From NCBI RefSeq assembly GCF_000973725.1, contig NZ_CP009621.1, forward strand, positions 1,834,501-1,898,500: a stretch of DNA of 64,000 nucleotides, written 5' to 3'. The stretch is from Pontibacter korlensis. GTDB lineage: Bacteria; Bacteroidota; Bacteroidia; Cytophagales; Hymenobacteraceae. Both the position numbers and the translations under genes were made by a program. The notes beneath the pieces were generated by a model, which saw nothing but the letters and a program-made list of their open reading frames with translations, did no database searches and had not been told where the DNA came from. Shown here piece by piece: positions 51,081-61,295 of this stretch. Position 1 is the stretch's first letter. Every line of letters begins with the position of its first letter.

Positions 51081-52481
51081 ATGAAAAGATATTATAAAAA
51101 TATATTGATGTCCGGTCTTGTTGCTGCAACTATGCTTACTTCGTGCAGCGATGAGTTCCTGGATCAAAGCCCTGCAAGTTCTACTAATGCTACTGAAGCG
51201 TTAGTGAATGATTACGATGTGCTAACAGCTTTGAGAGGTGCTTACGATGGAATGTCAGTTGTAGGCTTGTACGGACGTAACCTTCCAATTTTAGGAGAGC
51301 TTTTGGCAGACAACAGTTTTGTTGCTGCTTCAAACTCTGGTTATTTTACATCATTCCCTCGTTATACTTTTACAAGAGCTGACGGTGATATCTCTAACGC
51401 GTGGACAGAGGCTTATGATGTAATCAACAGAACAAACGCAATCATTAACTCTGACCCTGTAGTAACGAACCAGGCTGACATAGACCAGTACAAAGGTGAG
51501 GCTTACGCTATTCGTGCTTTGATGTACTTTGAGCTGGTACGTCACTTCGCAGTGCCATACACTGAGAATCCAAGTGCGCCAGGTGTTCCGATTGTGTTGG
51601 AGTTTGATTATAACGCACAGCCTTCACGTAACACAGTTGCTGAGGTGTATGCACAAATCAAATCTGATCTTGATGCTGCTTACGAGCTGATTAACCAGGA
51701 TGTGCCTCCAACCCGCATCAGCAAGTATGCGGCAAGAGCTCTTGCTTCCGAAGTTAACCTGTACACTCAGGACTACAACCTGGCTTTACAGTATGCTGAG
51801 GAGGTAATCAATGAGAGCGGTCATGAGCTTCTGGAGTATGAGGATGTGGTAACGTACTGGAACGACCCGAGCGCAGGTTCAGGTTACTCTGAGACATTAT
51901 TCGAAATTGCTGCTACAGATACAGATCACAATGGCGTAAACGAGCTGGGTTATTTCTACCACCAGGGCGGCTATGGTCAGAACCTGGCAGCAGGAAACCT
52001 GTATGCACTGTACTCAGAAGATGATGTTAGAGCTGACCTAATAATAGTAGGTAGAAGAGGCGCTGACAATCCTGCTTATATTGTAAACAAGTATCCGAAC
52101 ATTGCAGGTGACCGTGATGATAAAGCTATCATCCGTATGTCTGAAGTATACCTGATTGCTGCAGAAGCTGCTGCACGTCTGAACCAGGAAGACCTGGCGC
52201 GCACTTACCTGAATGCGCTGGTTTCTGAAAGAGATCCAGACCTGGAGTACACTTCATCTGGTCAGCAATTAATAGACAATATCATTCTGGAGCGTAGAAA
52301 AGAACTGGCCTTCGAAGGTGACAGATTCCATACGTTAAACCGTCTGATGCTTGACATCACTGACAGACCAGCCAACCCTACAACTGTAGAGTATGGCGAT
52401 TACAGAAGAGTATTACCTATTCCACAATCTGAGATTGATGCGAACGATAACATCGCTCAGAACGAAGGATGGGGAGGTTAA
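51081..52481 (+). CDS. SusD/RagB-type surface lipoprotein (pair 1)
   Basis: 466 residues with the lipobox ATMLTSC, followed by SDEFLDQSPASS as usual in SusD. The helical tetratricopeptide-like fold is indicated by QYKGEAYAIRALMYFELVR and, near the end, IILERRKELAFEGDRFHTLNRL. It binds the ligand and hands it to the SusC channel. The C-terminal LPIPQSEIDAN is typical. It forms a two-gene unit with susC and ends in a strong terminator. Confidence 0.96.
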   Translation: MKRYYKNILMSGLVAATMLTSCSDEFLDQSPASSTNATEALVNDYDVLTALRGAYDGMSVVGLYGRNLPILGELLADNSFVAASNSGYFTSFPRYTFTRADGDISNAWTEAYDVINRTNAIINSDPVVTNQADIDQYKGEAYAIRALMYFELVRHFAVPYTENPSAPGVPIVLEFDYNAQPSRNTVAEVYAQIKSDLDAAYELINQDVPPTRISKYAARALASEVNLYTQDYNLALQYAEEVINESGHELLEYEDVVTYWNDPSAGSGYSETLFEIAATDTDHNGVNELGYFYHQGGYGQNLAAGNLYALYSEDDVRADLIIVGRRGADNPAYIVNKYPNIAGDRDDKAIIRMSEVYLIAAEAAARLNQEDLARTYLNALVSERDPDLEYTSSGQQLIDNIILERRKELAFEGDRFHTLNRLMLDITDRPANPTTVEYGDYRRVLPIPQSEIDANDNIAQNEGWGG

Positions 52482-52554
52482 TAAACCGTTAATATGGGTG
52501 TCTGCAAAGTATAAGCTAAGAGTATAGCATAAATACTGTAGGCAACCTCTAATC

Positions 52555-52590
52555 AAAGTCCCGCAGCTCGAAAGGCTGCGGGACTTTTTT
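52555..52590 (+). terminator. Terminator of the first susCD pair
   Basis: AAAGTCCCGCAGC (52555-52567) pairs with GCTGCGGGACTTT (52575-52587), then more T. Confidence 0.9.
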
Positions 52591-52722
52591 ATTTAGGGAA
52601 GAGCCTTAAAATATAACCAGCTTATTGATGTGCCGACAGTAAATTTTAAAAGAAATACAATCGAAGTTTAGTATCTTACTGAAGCATAGACTTAAAAAGG
52701 AGTAACTAAAGCAGAGATCATC

Positions 52723-53391
52723 ATGAGAACAAAGATGTTAAAGTATGTTCTACCAGCACTTGTGCTATCTGTATTAACAGTGGGTGCAGCATGGGCACAG
52801 GCTCCGAAATATGTTCAGGACCTTAATGGTGTACCCATTAAATTAAACCAGTACGAGAACATAAATGGCTCTCCGTATCTTCATATTGAGTGGATAGAAG
52901 GGCGGGTGGTGCTTGGTAACGGCAACATTTATGAGGGAGTGCCACTGCGTTATGATCTTGTGTCAGACAGGTTAATGTTTAAGGACAAAAATGGGCAGGA
53001 GCTAGAGTTTGCACAGCCTGTACTGGAGTTTCAGCTAGCAGGAGAGCAGAACAAGTATAGGAGTGGTTTTGTACCTGTTGATAACCACACGAGCACCTCA
53101 TTCTATGAAGTATTGGAGGATGGTAAAGTAAAGTTACTCAAGAGAAGCCATAAGGTGGTTCGGGAGGAAAAAGCTTATGGTTCGGCTACCATCAACAAGA
53201 ATATTATGGGATATACCAACTACTACCTTGCAAAAGAGAATGAGCTAGTGAAAATTAAAAATGGCAAAGCTTTGCAGGAAGCACTGTCTGGCCATGATGC
53301 TGAGCTTGCAGAGTACACAAAAAAGAACAAACTGAAGCTTAAAGACGAAGCTGAAATGGCACAGCTGGTGAAATACTATAACTCGCTGTAG
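52723..53391 (+). CDS. Hypothetical secreted protein
   Basis: 222 residues with a signal peptide (LPALVLSVLTVGAAWA). The mature part is beta-rich at first (YLHIEWIEGRVVLGNGNIYE, RYDLVSDRLMFKDKNGQELE) and helical near the end (ALSGHDAELAEYTKKNKLKL). I do not recognise it as a named family. It stands alone between the susCD pair and the amidase gene, with its own terminator. Confidence 0.75.
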   Translation: MRTKMLKYVLPALVLSVLTVGAAWAQAPKYVQDLNGVPIKLNQYENINGSPYLHIEWIEGRVVLGNGNIYEGVPLRYDLVSDRLMFKDKNGQELEFAQPVLEFQLAGEQNKYRSGFVPVDNHTSTSFYEVLEDGKVKLLKRSHKVVREEKAYGSATINKNIMGYTNYYLAKENELVKIKNGKALQEALSGHDAELAEYTKKNKLKLKDEAEMAQLVKYYNSL

Positions 53392-53415
53392 AGCACTAAA
53401 ATGATCAGTAATAGA

Positions 53416-53448
53416 AGAGGCAGACATCATAGTCTGCCTCTCTTTTTA
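53416..53448 (+). terminator. Terminator of the 52723-53391 gene
   Basis: AGAGGCAGAC (53416-53425) pairs with GTCTGCCTCT (53432-53441), followed by TTTTTA. Confidence 0.8.
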
Positions 53449-53488
53449 TAAAATGATTATCTTAGGAGGATAAATCAACTTAAACAGA

Positions 53489-55162
53489 ATGAAGAGTAGA
53501 ACTATAGCCTTGCTTGGCGCGGCATGCTTTGTGTCGGGTGCGTTTGTGGCAAAAGTGGCAGATGACAAACTATCCGTAGGGGTGCTACAGGATGCGCAGA
53601 AGCTGATAGGGTTAAACTTTACAGATGCACAACTCGATTCAACAATTACAGAGCTGGAGGAGCTAAGAGAGAACTACGAAGTACTGAGAAAGCAGAACCT
53701 GCCAAATAGCGTAGCGCCGGCACTAGTGTTCAATCCTATACCGGTTGGATATACTTTTGAAACGCAGAAATCAGCTTTTGAGGCTGAGCGCGCGCAAAAC
53801 GTGAAGCTGCCAAGAAAGCGCGAGGAGCTGGCTTTTTACACTATACCACAGCTGGCAGAACTGGTGCGTACGCAGCAGATTACATCCGAGGAGCTGACAA
53901 AGTTCTACCTGGACCGCCTGAAGAAGTATGGCCCTACACTCGAGTGTGTCACCTCTCTTACAGAAGAGCTGGCACTGCAGCAGGCGCGGCAGGCAGATAA
54001 GGAGATCAAAGCCGGTAAATACAAAGGCATGCTGCACGGTATTCCGTTTGGTGTAAAGGATTTGCTCTCTACGCGCAAGTACAAAACTACCTGGGGAGCG
54101 ACGCCTTACAAAGACCAGGTAATAGATGAGGATGCTACTGTGGTGCAGCGGCTGCAGGACGCAGGAGGAGTGTTGGTGGCTAAATTAACATTAGGTGCAC
54201 TGGCTATGGGAGATGTATGGTATGGTGGTAAAACACGCTCACCATGGGACATAAACAAGGGCTCTAGTGGTTCATCAGCTGGCTCGGCAGCAGCAGTATC
54301 GGCAGGCTTATTACCATATGCCATCGGTACTGAAACTCTCGGTTCTATTGTGTCTCCATCAACAGCTACTGGAACTACAGGTCTGCGCCCAACCTTTGGC
54401 CGAGTAAGTCGCCATGGTGCTATGGCCTTAAGCTGGTCAATGGATAAGATTGGTCCGATTGCACGTTCCGCCGAAGACTGCGCAATTGTGTTCAATGCTA
54501 TTTATGGCCCAGATGGTAAAGACCAGTCTGTTTATGATGCTCCTTTTAACTATAACCAAAGTATAAACCCGAAGAAGCTCCGTGTAGGTTATCTGAAAGA
54601 TGACTTTGCAAAGGAGTACGGCTTCAAGGAGAATGACCAGGCTACGCTAGAAGCGCTTCGTAAGGCGGGAGTGGAGCTAGTGCCGATTTCTCTGCCTGAT
54701 CTGCCTGCCCGGGAGTTGACTTTAACCATATCAGTAGAAGGTGCAGCAGCTTTCGACGAGCTTACCCGTAGCGGCCGTGACAGCATGCTTGTGGCGCAGC
54801 ACAAGAATGCATGGCCGAACATCTTCCGTACCGGGCGATTTGTGCCTGCTGTAGAATACCTGCAGGCGCAGCGTGTGCGTACGCTGCTGGTACAGCAAAT
54901 GCAAGAGATACTAAAAGATGTGGATGTATACATCAGTCCGTCTTTTGCCAGCAACAACCTGGTGGTAACCAACTTGACAGGGCACCCTTGTGTGGTAGTG
55001 CCAAATGGCTTTCAGAAGAATGGAATGCCTACTACCATTACATTTATGGGTAAGCTTTTCGGAGAGGCCGAACTGCTGAGCTTCGCTAAGTTCTACCAAA
55101 GCATAACACCACATGATGAGCAGCACCCAAGTATGAACTTCGGAAAGAAGAAGAAATCTTAA
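53489..55162 (+). CDS. Amidase-signature enzyme
   Basis: 557 residues. A short N-terminal hydrophobic segment (IALLGAACFVSGAFVA) suggests export. The Ser-cisSer-Lys triad is visible: Lys190 in FGVKDLLST, cis-Ser in GSSGSSAGSAAA (about residues 262-263) and the nucleophile Ser286 in GTETLGSIVSPS. It hydrolyses amide bonds. A preceding helical segment (TDAQLDSTITELEELRENYE) is not part of the core. It is close to amidases exported by other Bacteroidetes, but the substrate is unknown; it lies beside peptidase and SusCD genes. Confidence 0.92.
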   Translation: MKSRTIALLGAACFVSGAFVAKVADDKLSVGVLQDAQKLIGLNFTDAQLDSTITELEELRENYEVLRKQNLPNSVAPALVFNPIPVGYTFETQKSAFEAERAQNVKLPRKREELAFYTIPQLAELVRTQQITSEELTKFYLDRLKKYGPTLECVTSLTEELALQQARQADKEIKAGKYKGMLHGIPFGVKDLLSTRKYKTTWGATPYKDQVIDEDATVVQRLQDAGGVLVAKLTLGALAMGDVWYGGKTRSPWDINKGSSGSSAGSAAAVSAGLLPYAIGTETLGSIVSPSTATGTTGLRPTFGRVSRHGAMALSWSMDKIGPIARSAEDCAIVFNAIYGPDGKDQSVYDAPFNYNQSINPKKLRVGYLKDDFAKEYGFKENDQATLEALRKAGVELVPISLPDLPARELTLTISVEGAAAFDELTRSGRDSMLVAQHKNAWPNIFRTGRFVPAVEYLQAQRVRTLLVQQMQEILKDVDVYISPSFASNNLVVTNLTGHPCVVVPNGFQKNGMPTTITFMGKLFGEAELLSFAKFYQSITPHDEQHPSMNFGKKKKS

Positions 55163-55175
55163 GACGCAGATTATA

Positions 55176-55217
55176 AAAGCCGCTCCCAGTGAGTTTCCTT
55201 CATGGGGGCGGCTTTTT
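55176..55217 (+). terminator. Terminator of the amidase gene
   Basis: AAAGCCGCTCCCA (55176-55188) pairs with TGGGGGCGGCTTT, then T. An upstream in-frame ATG for the S9 peptidase (55189) is inside its loop. Confidence 0.8.
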
Positions 55218-55281
55218 GCTTATTCAGGTTAAAACTTTAATTTCAAGGCCAAACCTAACCTACCTAAACCTCATTAAAACG

Positions 55282-57687
55282 ATGCAACTGAAACAAAAAG
55301 TCGTGGCGTTTGCGGCTTTGCTGCTGTTGGGCAGTAATGGCTTGCTGGCGCAGAACGATAAGCTGGAACTAAGCGTGGAGAAAATCATGCGCGATCCGAA
55401 GTGGATCGGCACCTCCCCAAGCAATGTGTTCTGGTCTGAAGATGGAAAGAAGATCTACTTCTACTGGAACCCGGAAGGTAACCGCCAGGATTCACTGTAC
55501 AGTGTAAGCGCCGATGGCAGAAACCTGCAGAAAGTAAGCCCGCAGGAGCGCCGCAACCTGCCAGCACAGCGCGGTGTATACAACCGTGCCGAAACCAAAA
55601 AGGTGTATGAGAAGAACGGAGACATCTTCCTGTATGACATCAAGAGCGGAAAAGCGCAGCAGGTAACCAATACCGTAGAGCGCGAGAGCAGTCCTGCCTT
55701 TAGCCACAACGAGCAGAAGGTGGTGTACATGAAAGACGGCAATCTCTTTGCTTGGGGCATTGGCAATGGGCAGACAGTGCAGCTGACTGATTTCAAGAAA
55801 GGTAGAAAGGCAGCGGAGGAAGGCAAAAATGCGCAGCGTGACTGGCTGAAAGAGCAGCAGTTGGCGTTGCTGCAGATTGTGCGCGACCGCAAAACTGATA
55901 AGGATGCAGCCGAAAAGCAGCAGAAGCTGGATAGCCCTGATCGTCCGAAGGAAATTTATGTGGAGGACAAGGTTGTAAACAATGTAACGCTCGGGCCAAA
56001 CGAGCGCTTTATTACTTATCAGCTTATCTCTCGGCCGAAGAATGCTAAAGTGGCCATCGTTCCCAACTTTGTTACTGAAACCGGCTACACTGAAGACATC
56101 AATACCAGAACTAAGGTTGGAGATGCTCAGAACGGCTATGAGTTCTTTGTGTACGACACGCAGCGCGACACAGCCTATGCAGTGCTGATGAACAATGTGG
56201 AGGGCATATATGATCAGCCGGCGTACTTGCTACAGCAGGAGGCCAAGGCTAGTGTTTCTCCAAGTACTACAGATAGCAAAACTAAAAAGCCAGAGCCACG
56301 TGCAACAGCCATTTATGGCCCGTATTGGTCTGATAACGGAAAGCATGCTGTGGTGGTAGCCCGCTCTGCCGATAACAAAGACCGCTGGATACTGAAGCTA
56401 AACCCATCTACAGCTGAGCTTACTGTGCTGGACCGCCAGCGTGATGAGGCATGGATTAATGGACCAGGTATAAGCTATGGCCCAGGCGAAATTGGTTGGA
56501 TGCCTGATGGCGAAAGTGTGTGGTTTCATTCAGAAGAGAGCGGATACTCACATCTTTACGCTGTGAACGTGAGCAGTGGCAAGAAGAAAACCCTGACCAG
56601 CGGCAAGTTCGAAGTATCGGACGTGCGACTGTCAGACGACAAGAAGAATTTCTACTTTACAGCTAACAAGGTGCACCCGGGTGAGAAGCATTTCTACCGT
56701 ATGCCAGTAAACGGAGGAGAGATGGTGCAGCTTACAAGTATGACTGGTGCCCATGAAGTAGAGCTGTCACCTGACGAAAAGAATTTGGCTATTCGCTATT
56801 CTTATAGTAACAGGCCATGGGAGCTCTATGTGATGAATAATAAGAAAGGAGCTAAACCCAAGCAAGTTACCAACTCCCTGACGGATGAGTTCAAGTTATA
56901 CGATTGGCGTGAGCCGGAAGTAATTACCTTTAAGGCTGAGGATGGTGCTGATGTGTATGCACGCTTGTACAGACCGGAAAATCCACAGCAAAACGGACCT
57001 GCTGTAATCTTTGTGCATGGGGCAGGATACCTGCAGAACGCCCACAAGTGGTGGAGCAGCTATTTCCGCGAGTACATGTTCCACAACTTCCTTGCTGACC
57101 AAGGTTATACTGTACTGGACATAGACTACCGAGGCAGTGCAGGTTACGGCCGCGACGTGCGTACAGGCATCTACCAGTTTATGGGCGGCAAAGACCTGAG
57201 CGACCATGTAGATGGGGCTAAGCACCTGGTGGAGAAGTATAACGTGGATCCGAAGCGCATCGGTATTTATGGAGGCTCTTACGGAGGGTTTATAACTTTG
57301 ATGGCCATGTTTACTGAGCCAGATGTGTTTGCTGCTGGTGCTGCATTACGCTCTGTAACCGATTGGGCTCACTATAACCATGGCTATACTTCTAACATTC
57401 TGAACACGCCACAAACCGACAGTACGGCTTATGCAAAGAGCTCCCCAATTTATTATGCCGAAGGGCTGAAAGGAGCTTTGCTTATCTGTCATGGCATGGT
57501 TGATACTAATGTGCACTTCCAGGATGTAGTACGCCTGACGCAGCGGCTTATTGAGCTAGGTAAGGAAAACTGGGAGCTCGCTGTTTACCCTGTAGAGGAC
57601 CATGGTTTTACCGAGCCAGCCAGCTGGACCGATGAGTACAAGCGAATCTACAAGCTATTTGAGGAGAACCTGAAAGAGAAAAAATAA
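55282..57687 (+). CDS. S9-family (prolyl oligopeptidase/DPP-like) peptidase, exported
   Basis: 801 residues from the ATG at 55282, where the signal peptide starts (VVAFAALLLLGSNGLLAQ). The frame is open back to 55189, but that ATG is in the amidase terminator. The N-terminal beta-propeller (about residues 30-540) has WSEDGKKIYFYWNPEGNRQD and PYWSDNGKHAVVVARSADNK. The hydrolase domain carries the triad Ser666 in YGGSYGGF, Asp741 in GMVDTNVHF and His774 in EDHGFTEP. It cleaves short peptides in the periplasm, often dipeptides. A terminator follows. Confidence 0.94.
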   Translation: MQLKQKVVAFAALLLLGSNGLLAQNDKLELSVEKIMRDPKWIGTSPSNVFWSEDGKKIYFYWNPEGNRQDSLYSVSADGRNLQKVSPQERRNLPAQRGVYNRAETKKVYEKNGDIFLYDIKSGKAQQVTNTVERESSPAFSHNEQKVVYMKDGNLFAWGIGNGQTVQLTDFKKGRKAAEEGKNAQRDWLKEQQLALLQIVRDRKTDKDAAEKQQKLDSPDRPKEIYVEDKVVNNVTLGPNERFITYQLISRPKNAKVAIVPNFVTETGYTEDINTRTKVGDAQNGYEFFVYDTQRDTAYAVLMNNVEGIYDQPAYLLQQEAKASVSPSTTDSKTKKPEPRATAIYGPYWSDNGKHAVVVARSADNKDRWILKLNPSTAELTVLDRQRDEAWINGPGISYGPGEIGWMPDGESVWFHSEESGYSHLYAVNVSSGKKKTLTSGKFEVSDVRLSDDKKNFYFTANKVHPGEKHFYRMPVNGGEMVQLTSMTGAHEVELSPDEKNLAIRYSYSNRPWELYVMNNKKGAKPKQVTNSLTDEFKLYDWREPEVITFKAEDGADVYARLYRPENPQQNGPAVIFVHGAGYLQNAHKWWSSYFREYMFHNFLADQGYTVLDIDYRGSAGYGRDVRTGIYQFMGGKDLSDHVDGAKHLVEKYNVDPKRIGIYGGSYGGFITLMAMFTEPDVFAAGAALRSVTDWAHYNHGYTSNILNTPQTDSTAYAKSSPIYYAEGLKGALLICHGMVDTNVHFQDVVRLTQRLIELGKENWELAVYPVEDHGFTEPASWTDEYKRIYKLFEENLKEKK

Positions 57688-57711
57688 GAGCAGTTCTGCT
57701 TAAATTTCAAG

Positions 57712-57745
57712 AGCGTGTGGTGCGAAAGTGCCACACGCTTTTTTG
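57712..57745 (+). terminator. Terminator of the S9 peptidase gene
   Basis: AGCGTGTGG pairs with CCACACGCT around a short nested loop and is followed by TTTTTT. Confidence 0.85.
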
Positions 57746-58076
57746 CTTTATAAGCTTGTCAATTTAAGATAAGTATAGTGGTACACAAATACTTGAAAAA
57801 TATAAAATCTGTTGATCCCACAAATGTTTGCTAGACTGATTTTTGGTTGATCTGAAATCGGGTAAAGAGCTAGTGAAGGTCAAATTTTGTGCATGATGAT
57901 AGGATGTTTTAACACCATAAAGGGAAAATTATAAATTGATTTACGCAAAGTATAAAGGACTAGATTGCAGTGTTTTAGCTTCGAAAAAAACAGATAGGTT
58001 TCTTGAAAAAGGCTGTTAAGATGTTTAGATGCAGCATTTTTTTAAAACCTGCTGCTATTGTGTTGCAACATTGAGC

Positions 58077-58084
58077 TATATTTG
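58077..58084 (+). promoter_or_regulatory. Candidate -7 element of susC (second pair)
   Basis: TATATTTG is an exact TAnnTTTG match, 46 bases before the ATG. A TTG at 58058-58060 may be the -33 part. Confidence 0.45.
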
Positions 58085-58129
58085 AGAAACAACTATAATC
58101 TATTTTACCAATCAATCTAATCTAGCTTT

Positions 58130-61100
58130 ATGAGAAAAGTTCTATTATTTGGTTTGGTGATGTTCCTAACGTTTGTTAGTCAGGCGTGGGCGCAAAACCG
58201 AACCATCACAGGAACAGTTACGGATGCTGGTAGTGGGCAACCATTGCCAGGGGTGAACGTGGTAGTGAAGGGGACTACTGTCGGTACATTTACTGGCACC
58301 GATGGTACTTATACCGTTGGTGTTCCTACTGAAAATGCTGTAATTCTGTATTCATTCCTGGGTTATATACCTCAGGAGATCAGCTCAGCTGGTAAAACCA
58401 CAATAAACGTAAAACTGTCTGAGGATAGCAAAGCACTGTCTGAGGTGCTTGTTGTAGCCTATGGCACAGCCGATGAAAAATCTTTCACTGGCTCTGCTTC
58501 AGCTGTGAAGGCAGAGGCAATCGAGAAGCTACAGGCTAACGACGTTACCAAAGCACTAGGTGGTTTAACACCAGGTGTACAGGTGGTTCAGAATAGCGGA
58601 CAGCCTGGTGCAACTGGTCAGATCCGTATCCGTGGTATTGGCTCTGTGGCATCATCATCTACTCCGCTTTACGTAGTTGACGGTGCGCCATATTCAGGAG
58701 ACTTGAATGCAATCAACCCGAACGACATCGAGTCGATGACTGTATTGAAAGACGCTAGTGCGGCTGCTCTTTACGGTTCACGTGCTGCTAACGGTGTAGT
58801 GGTTATTACAACTAAAGGTGGTAAGGCTCCTAAGAAGCCAACTATTACCTTCGGTGCAACTTATGGTATCTCTGACTTTGCTGTTAAAGATTACGAGACT
58901 GTTAGCTCTGACAAATACTATGAACTAACCTGGGAAGCGTTAAGAAACGACGCGGTTGCGGATGCCTCTAAATGGGAAGGCAAATTCAACTCACCAGAAG
59001 AGTACGCTACTAAAAACGTTGTAAGCCGTATTGCCGGTGGATCAGCTAATGGTCAGCAGTACAACCCATTCAACGATCCAGAGCCAGTAGGCCTTGACGG
59101 TAAACTGAAGAGCGGTCTTACTGCTGCTTGGGAAGATGACTGGAGAGATGCCCTTTACAGAAGAGCTGTTCGTCAGGAGTATGATTTCGGTATTCAGGGA
59201 GGTAACGAAAAAACAAATTACTACTTCTCAGGTAACTACCTGAATCAGGAAGGTGCTTTCATTACTTCTGGTTTTGAGCGTTATACTTCTCGCCTGCGCG
59301 TAAGCTCACAGGTTACTGACAAAATTAAGTTTGGCGTAAACGCTTTGATCGCTAACACAGATCAGAACGCTCCAACTTCAAGCGGAACATCTTTCAGAAA
59401 CGTAGTTTCTTGGGGTAGAAATATTTCTTCTGTGTATCCAATCTACAGAAGAAGAAATGCTGATGGTACTTTCATTGAAAACCCATCTGAGTTCGACTTC
59501 AATCCAACCCGCCCTTACGGTGGCAACAGCAACCCTGTAGGTACTACAGAGCTGGATATGCTTAAGCGTAATGTACTTACCTGGAGCTTGAACACCTTTG
59601 GTGAGGTTGAGCTTCCGTTCGACTTAAGATACAGAACTACTTTCGCGCTTACTGGCAATAACACAAAAGACTTTACTTTCTACAACCCTAACTATGGCGA
59701 TGGTGCCGGTGTAGGTGGTCGTGGTACACAGTGGAGAAGCTCTTTTGTTGAGTACACAATCAACCATATTCTAAGCTACAGCAGAGCATTTGGTCAGCAC
59801 CAAATCGACGCATTGGGTGGTTTCGAGGCATTTAACTACAAGTATGATTACATGTATGGTCAGAAGACAAACTTTCTTGCTCTCCCTGGCTTAACTGAAC
59901 TTGACAATGCTTCTACTATTAACGCTCTGAACAGCCAGTCTGACAGACGCTCTCTACTGAGCTACTTGGGCCAGGTTAACTATAACTTCCAGGACAAGTA
60001 TTACCTGTCTGGTTCATTCCGTCGCGATGGCTCGTCTCGTTTCCACACAGAAAACCGTTGGGGTAACTTTTTCTCAGTTGGTGGTTCTTACAGAATCTCT
60101 CAGGAAGATTTCATGAGCGGATTAGCTTGGGTTAACGATGCTAAGATTCGTGCCAGCTACGGTACTTCTGGTAACGAAGGGTTGCTAAATTCTGGTGGCG
60201 AGTCTGACTACTATGCTTACAGAGGTCTTTATCAAACAGGCTACAGCGACCTGTCTGCACCAGGCATCATCCTTGATAAACTGGAGAACCAAGTACTGTC
60301 TTGGGAGAAGCAGGCTGCCTTTAACGTAGGTGTTGACGCAACGATCTTCAACAATGTTGATGTTTCATTAGACTACTATAGCAGAACTTCAAAAGATTTG
60401 TTGTTCAACAAACCACTGGCTCCTTCAACAGGCTTTACCTCAGTGTTCGACAACCTGGGTGCCATGAGAAACAGAGGTGTTGAGGTAAATGTAGACGCTC
60501 ATATCATCAATGGAGAGAACTTCTCTTGGAGTGCGAATGTGAATGCTGCTCATAACCAAAATGAACTTACAAAGCTGCCACAGGAAACTATCTTGATGGG
60601 CACAAAGCAGCTTAAAGTAGGTCGCTCTATCTATGACTTCTTCATCCAGGATTTTGCGGGTGTTGATCCAGCAACAGGTTTGAGCCTGTGGTACATGGAT
60701 GTAAAGGATGAAAATGGGAATGTTATCTCAAAAGAGACAACCTCTGATTATAACAAAGCTTCTCGCTACTATGTAGGTACAGCTCTGCCAGATATTACAG
60801 GTGGTGTTACAAACAACCTGCAGTACAAGAACTTTGACCTGAGCGTGTTCTTTACTTATAGCATTGGCGGCGAAATCCTGAACACTGACTACAGCGGCCT
60901 GATGCATGGTGGCGACAGAGCTGGTACTAACTGGAATGAAGACATTCTGGATAGATGGCAGCAACCAGGTGACGTGACAGATGTGCCAAGATTAGGTACT
61001 TCTCAGTCTCTGAACTCTAACTCTCAATCTTCTAGATTCCTAGTGGATGCTTCTTACCTGCGCTTGCGTAACGTAACGCTTGGTTATTCACTTCCGAAGA

Positions 61101-61273
61101 GCCTGCAGGAGAAAGTTGGCCTTAAGAACGCAAGAGTGTTTGTACAAGGTGATAACCTTTGGACACTGTTCAATACTCCAGGCCTGGATCCAGAGCAGAG
61201 CATAGATGGTATTACTAACAGCCGTTTCCCTACCCAGAAGACTATCTCTGTAGGTGTGCGTGCTACTCTGTAA
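58130..61273 (+). CDS. SusC-type TonB-dependent transporter (pair 2)
   Basis: 1047 residues. The signal peptide (VLLFGLVMFLTFVSQAWA) is followed by a carboxypeptidase-regulatory domain (TVTDAGSGQPLPGVNVVVKG). The plug has LSEVLVVAYGTADEKSFTGS and IRIRGIGSVASSSTPLYVVD, then the barrel. It differs clearly from the first SusC in the plug and barrel, so the two pairs probably take up different ligands. The SusD partner starts 22 bp downstream. Confidence 0.96.
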   Translation: MRKVLLFGLVMFLTFVSQAWAQNRTITGTVTDAGSGQPLPGVNVVVKGTTVGTFTGTDGTYTVGVPTENAVILYSFLGYIPQEISSAGKTTINVKLSEDSKALSEVLVVAYGTADEKSFTGSASAVKAEAIEKLQANDVTKALGGLTPGVQVVQNSGQPGATGQIRIRGIGSVASSSTPLYVVDGAPYSGDLNAINPNDIESMTVLKDASAAALYGSRAANGVVVITTKGGKAPKKPTITFGATYGISDFAVKDYETVSSDKYYELTWEALRNDAVADASKWEGKFNSPEEYATKNVVSRIAGGSANGQQYNPFNDPEPVGLDGKLKSGLTAAWEDDWRDALYRRAVRQEYDFGIQGGNEKTNYYFSGNYLNQEGAFITSGFERYTSRLRVSSQVTDKIKFGVNALIANTDQNAPTSSGTSFRNVVSWGRNISSVYPIYRRRNADGTFIENPSEFDFNPTRPYGGNSNPVGTTELDMLKRNVLTWSLNTFGEVELPFDLRYRTTFALTGNNTKDFTFYNPNYGDGAGVGGRGTQWRSSFVEYTINHILSYSRAFGQHQIDALGGFEAFNYKYDYMYGQKTNFLALPGLTELDNASTINALNSQSDRRSLLSYLGQVNYNFQDKYYLSGSFRRDGSSRFHTENRWGNFFSVGGSYRISQEDFMSGLAWVNDAKIRASYGTSGNEGLLNSGGESDYYAYRGLYQTGYSDLSAPGIILDKLENQVLSWEKQAAFNVGVDATIFNNVDVSLDYYSRTSKDLLFNKPLAPSTGFTSVFDNLGAMRNRGVEVNVDAHIINGENFSWSANVNAAHNQNELTKLPQETILMGTKQLKVGRSIYDFFIQDFAGVDPATGLSLWYMDVKDENGNVISKETTSDYNKASRYYVGTALPDITGGVTNNLQYKNFDLSVFFTYSIGGEILNTDYSGLMHGGDRAGTNWNEDILDRWQQPGDVTDVPRLGTSQSLNSNSQSSRFLVDASYLRLRNVTLGYSLPKSLQEKVGLKNARVFVQGDNLWTLFNTPGLDPEQSIDGITNSRFPTQKTISVGVRATL

Positions 61274-61295
61274 GATTTAATTTTAGTAGAGAAAA

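Larger units (their letters stand above)
57688..58129. other. Intergenic region upstream of the second susC, 442 bp
   Basis: Contains the S9 terminator at the left and the susC promoter at 58077-58084. The AT-rich middle part shows no gene. Confidence 0.55.
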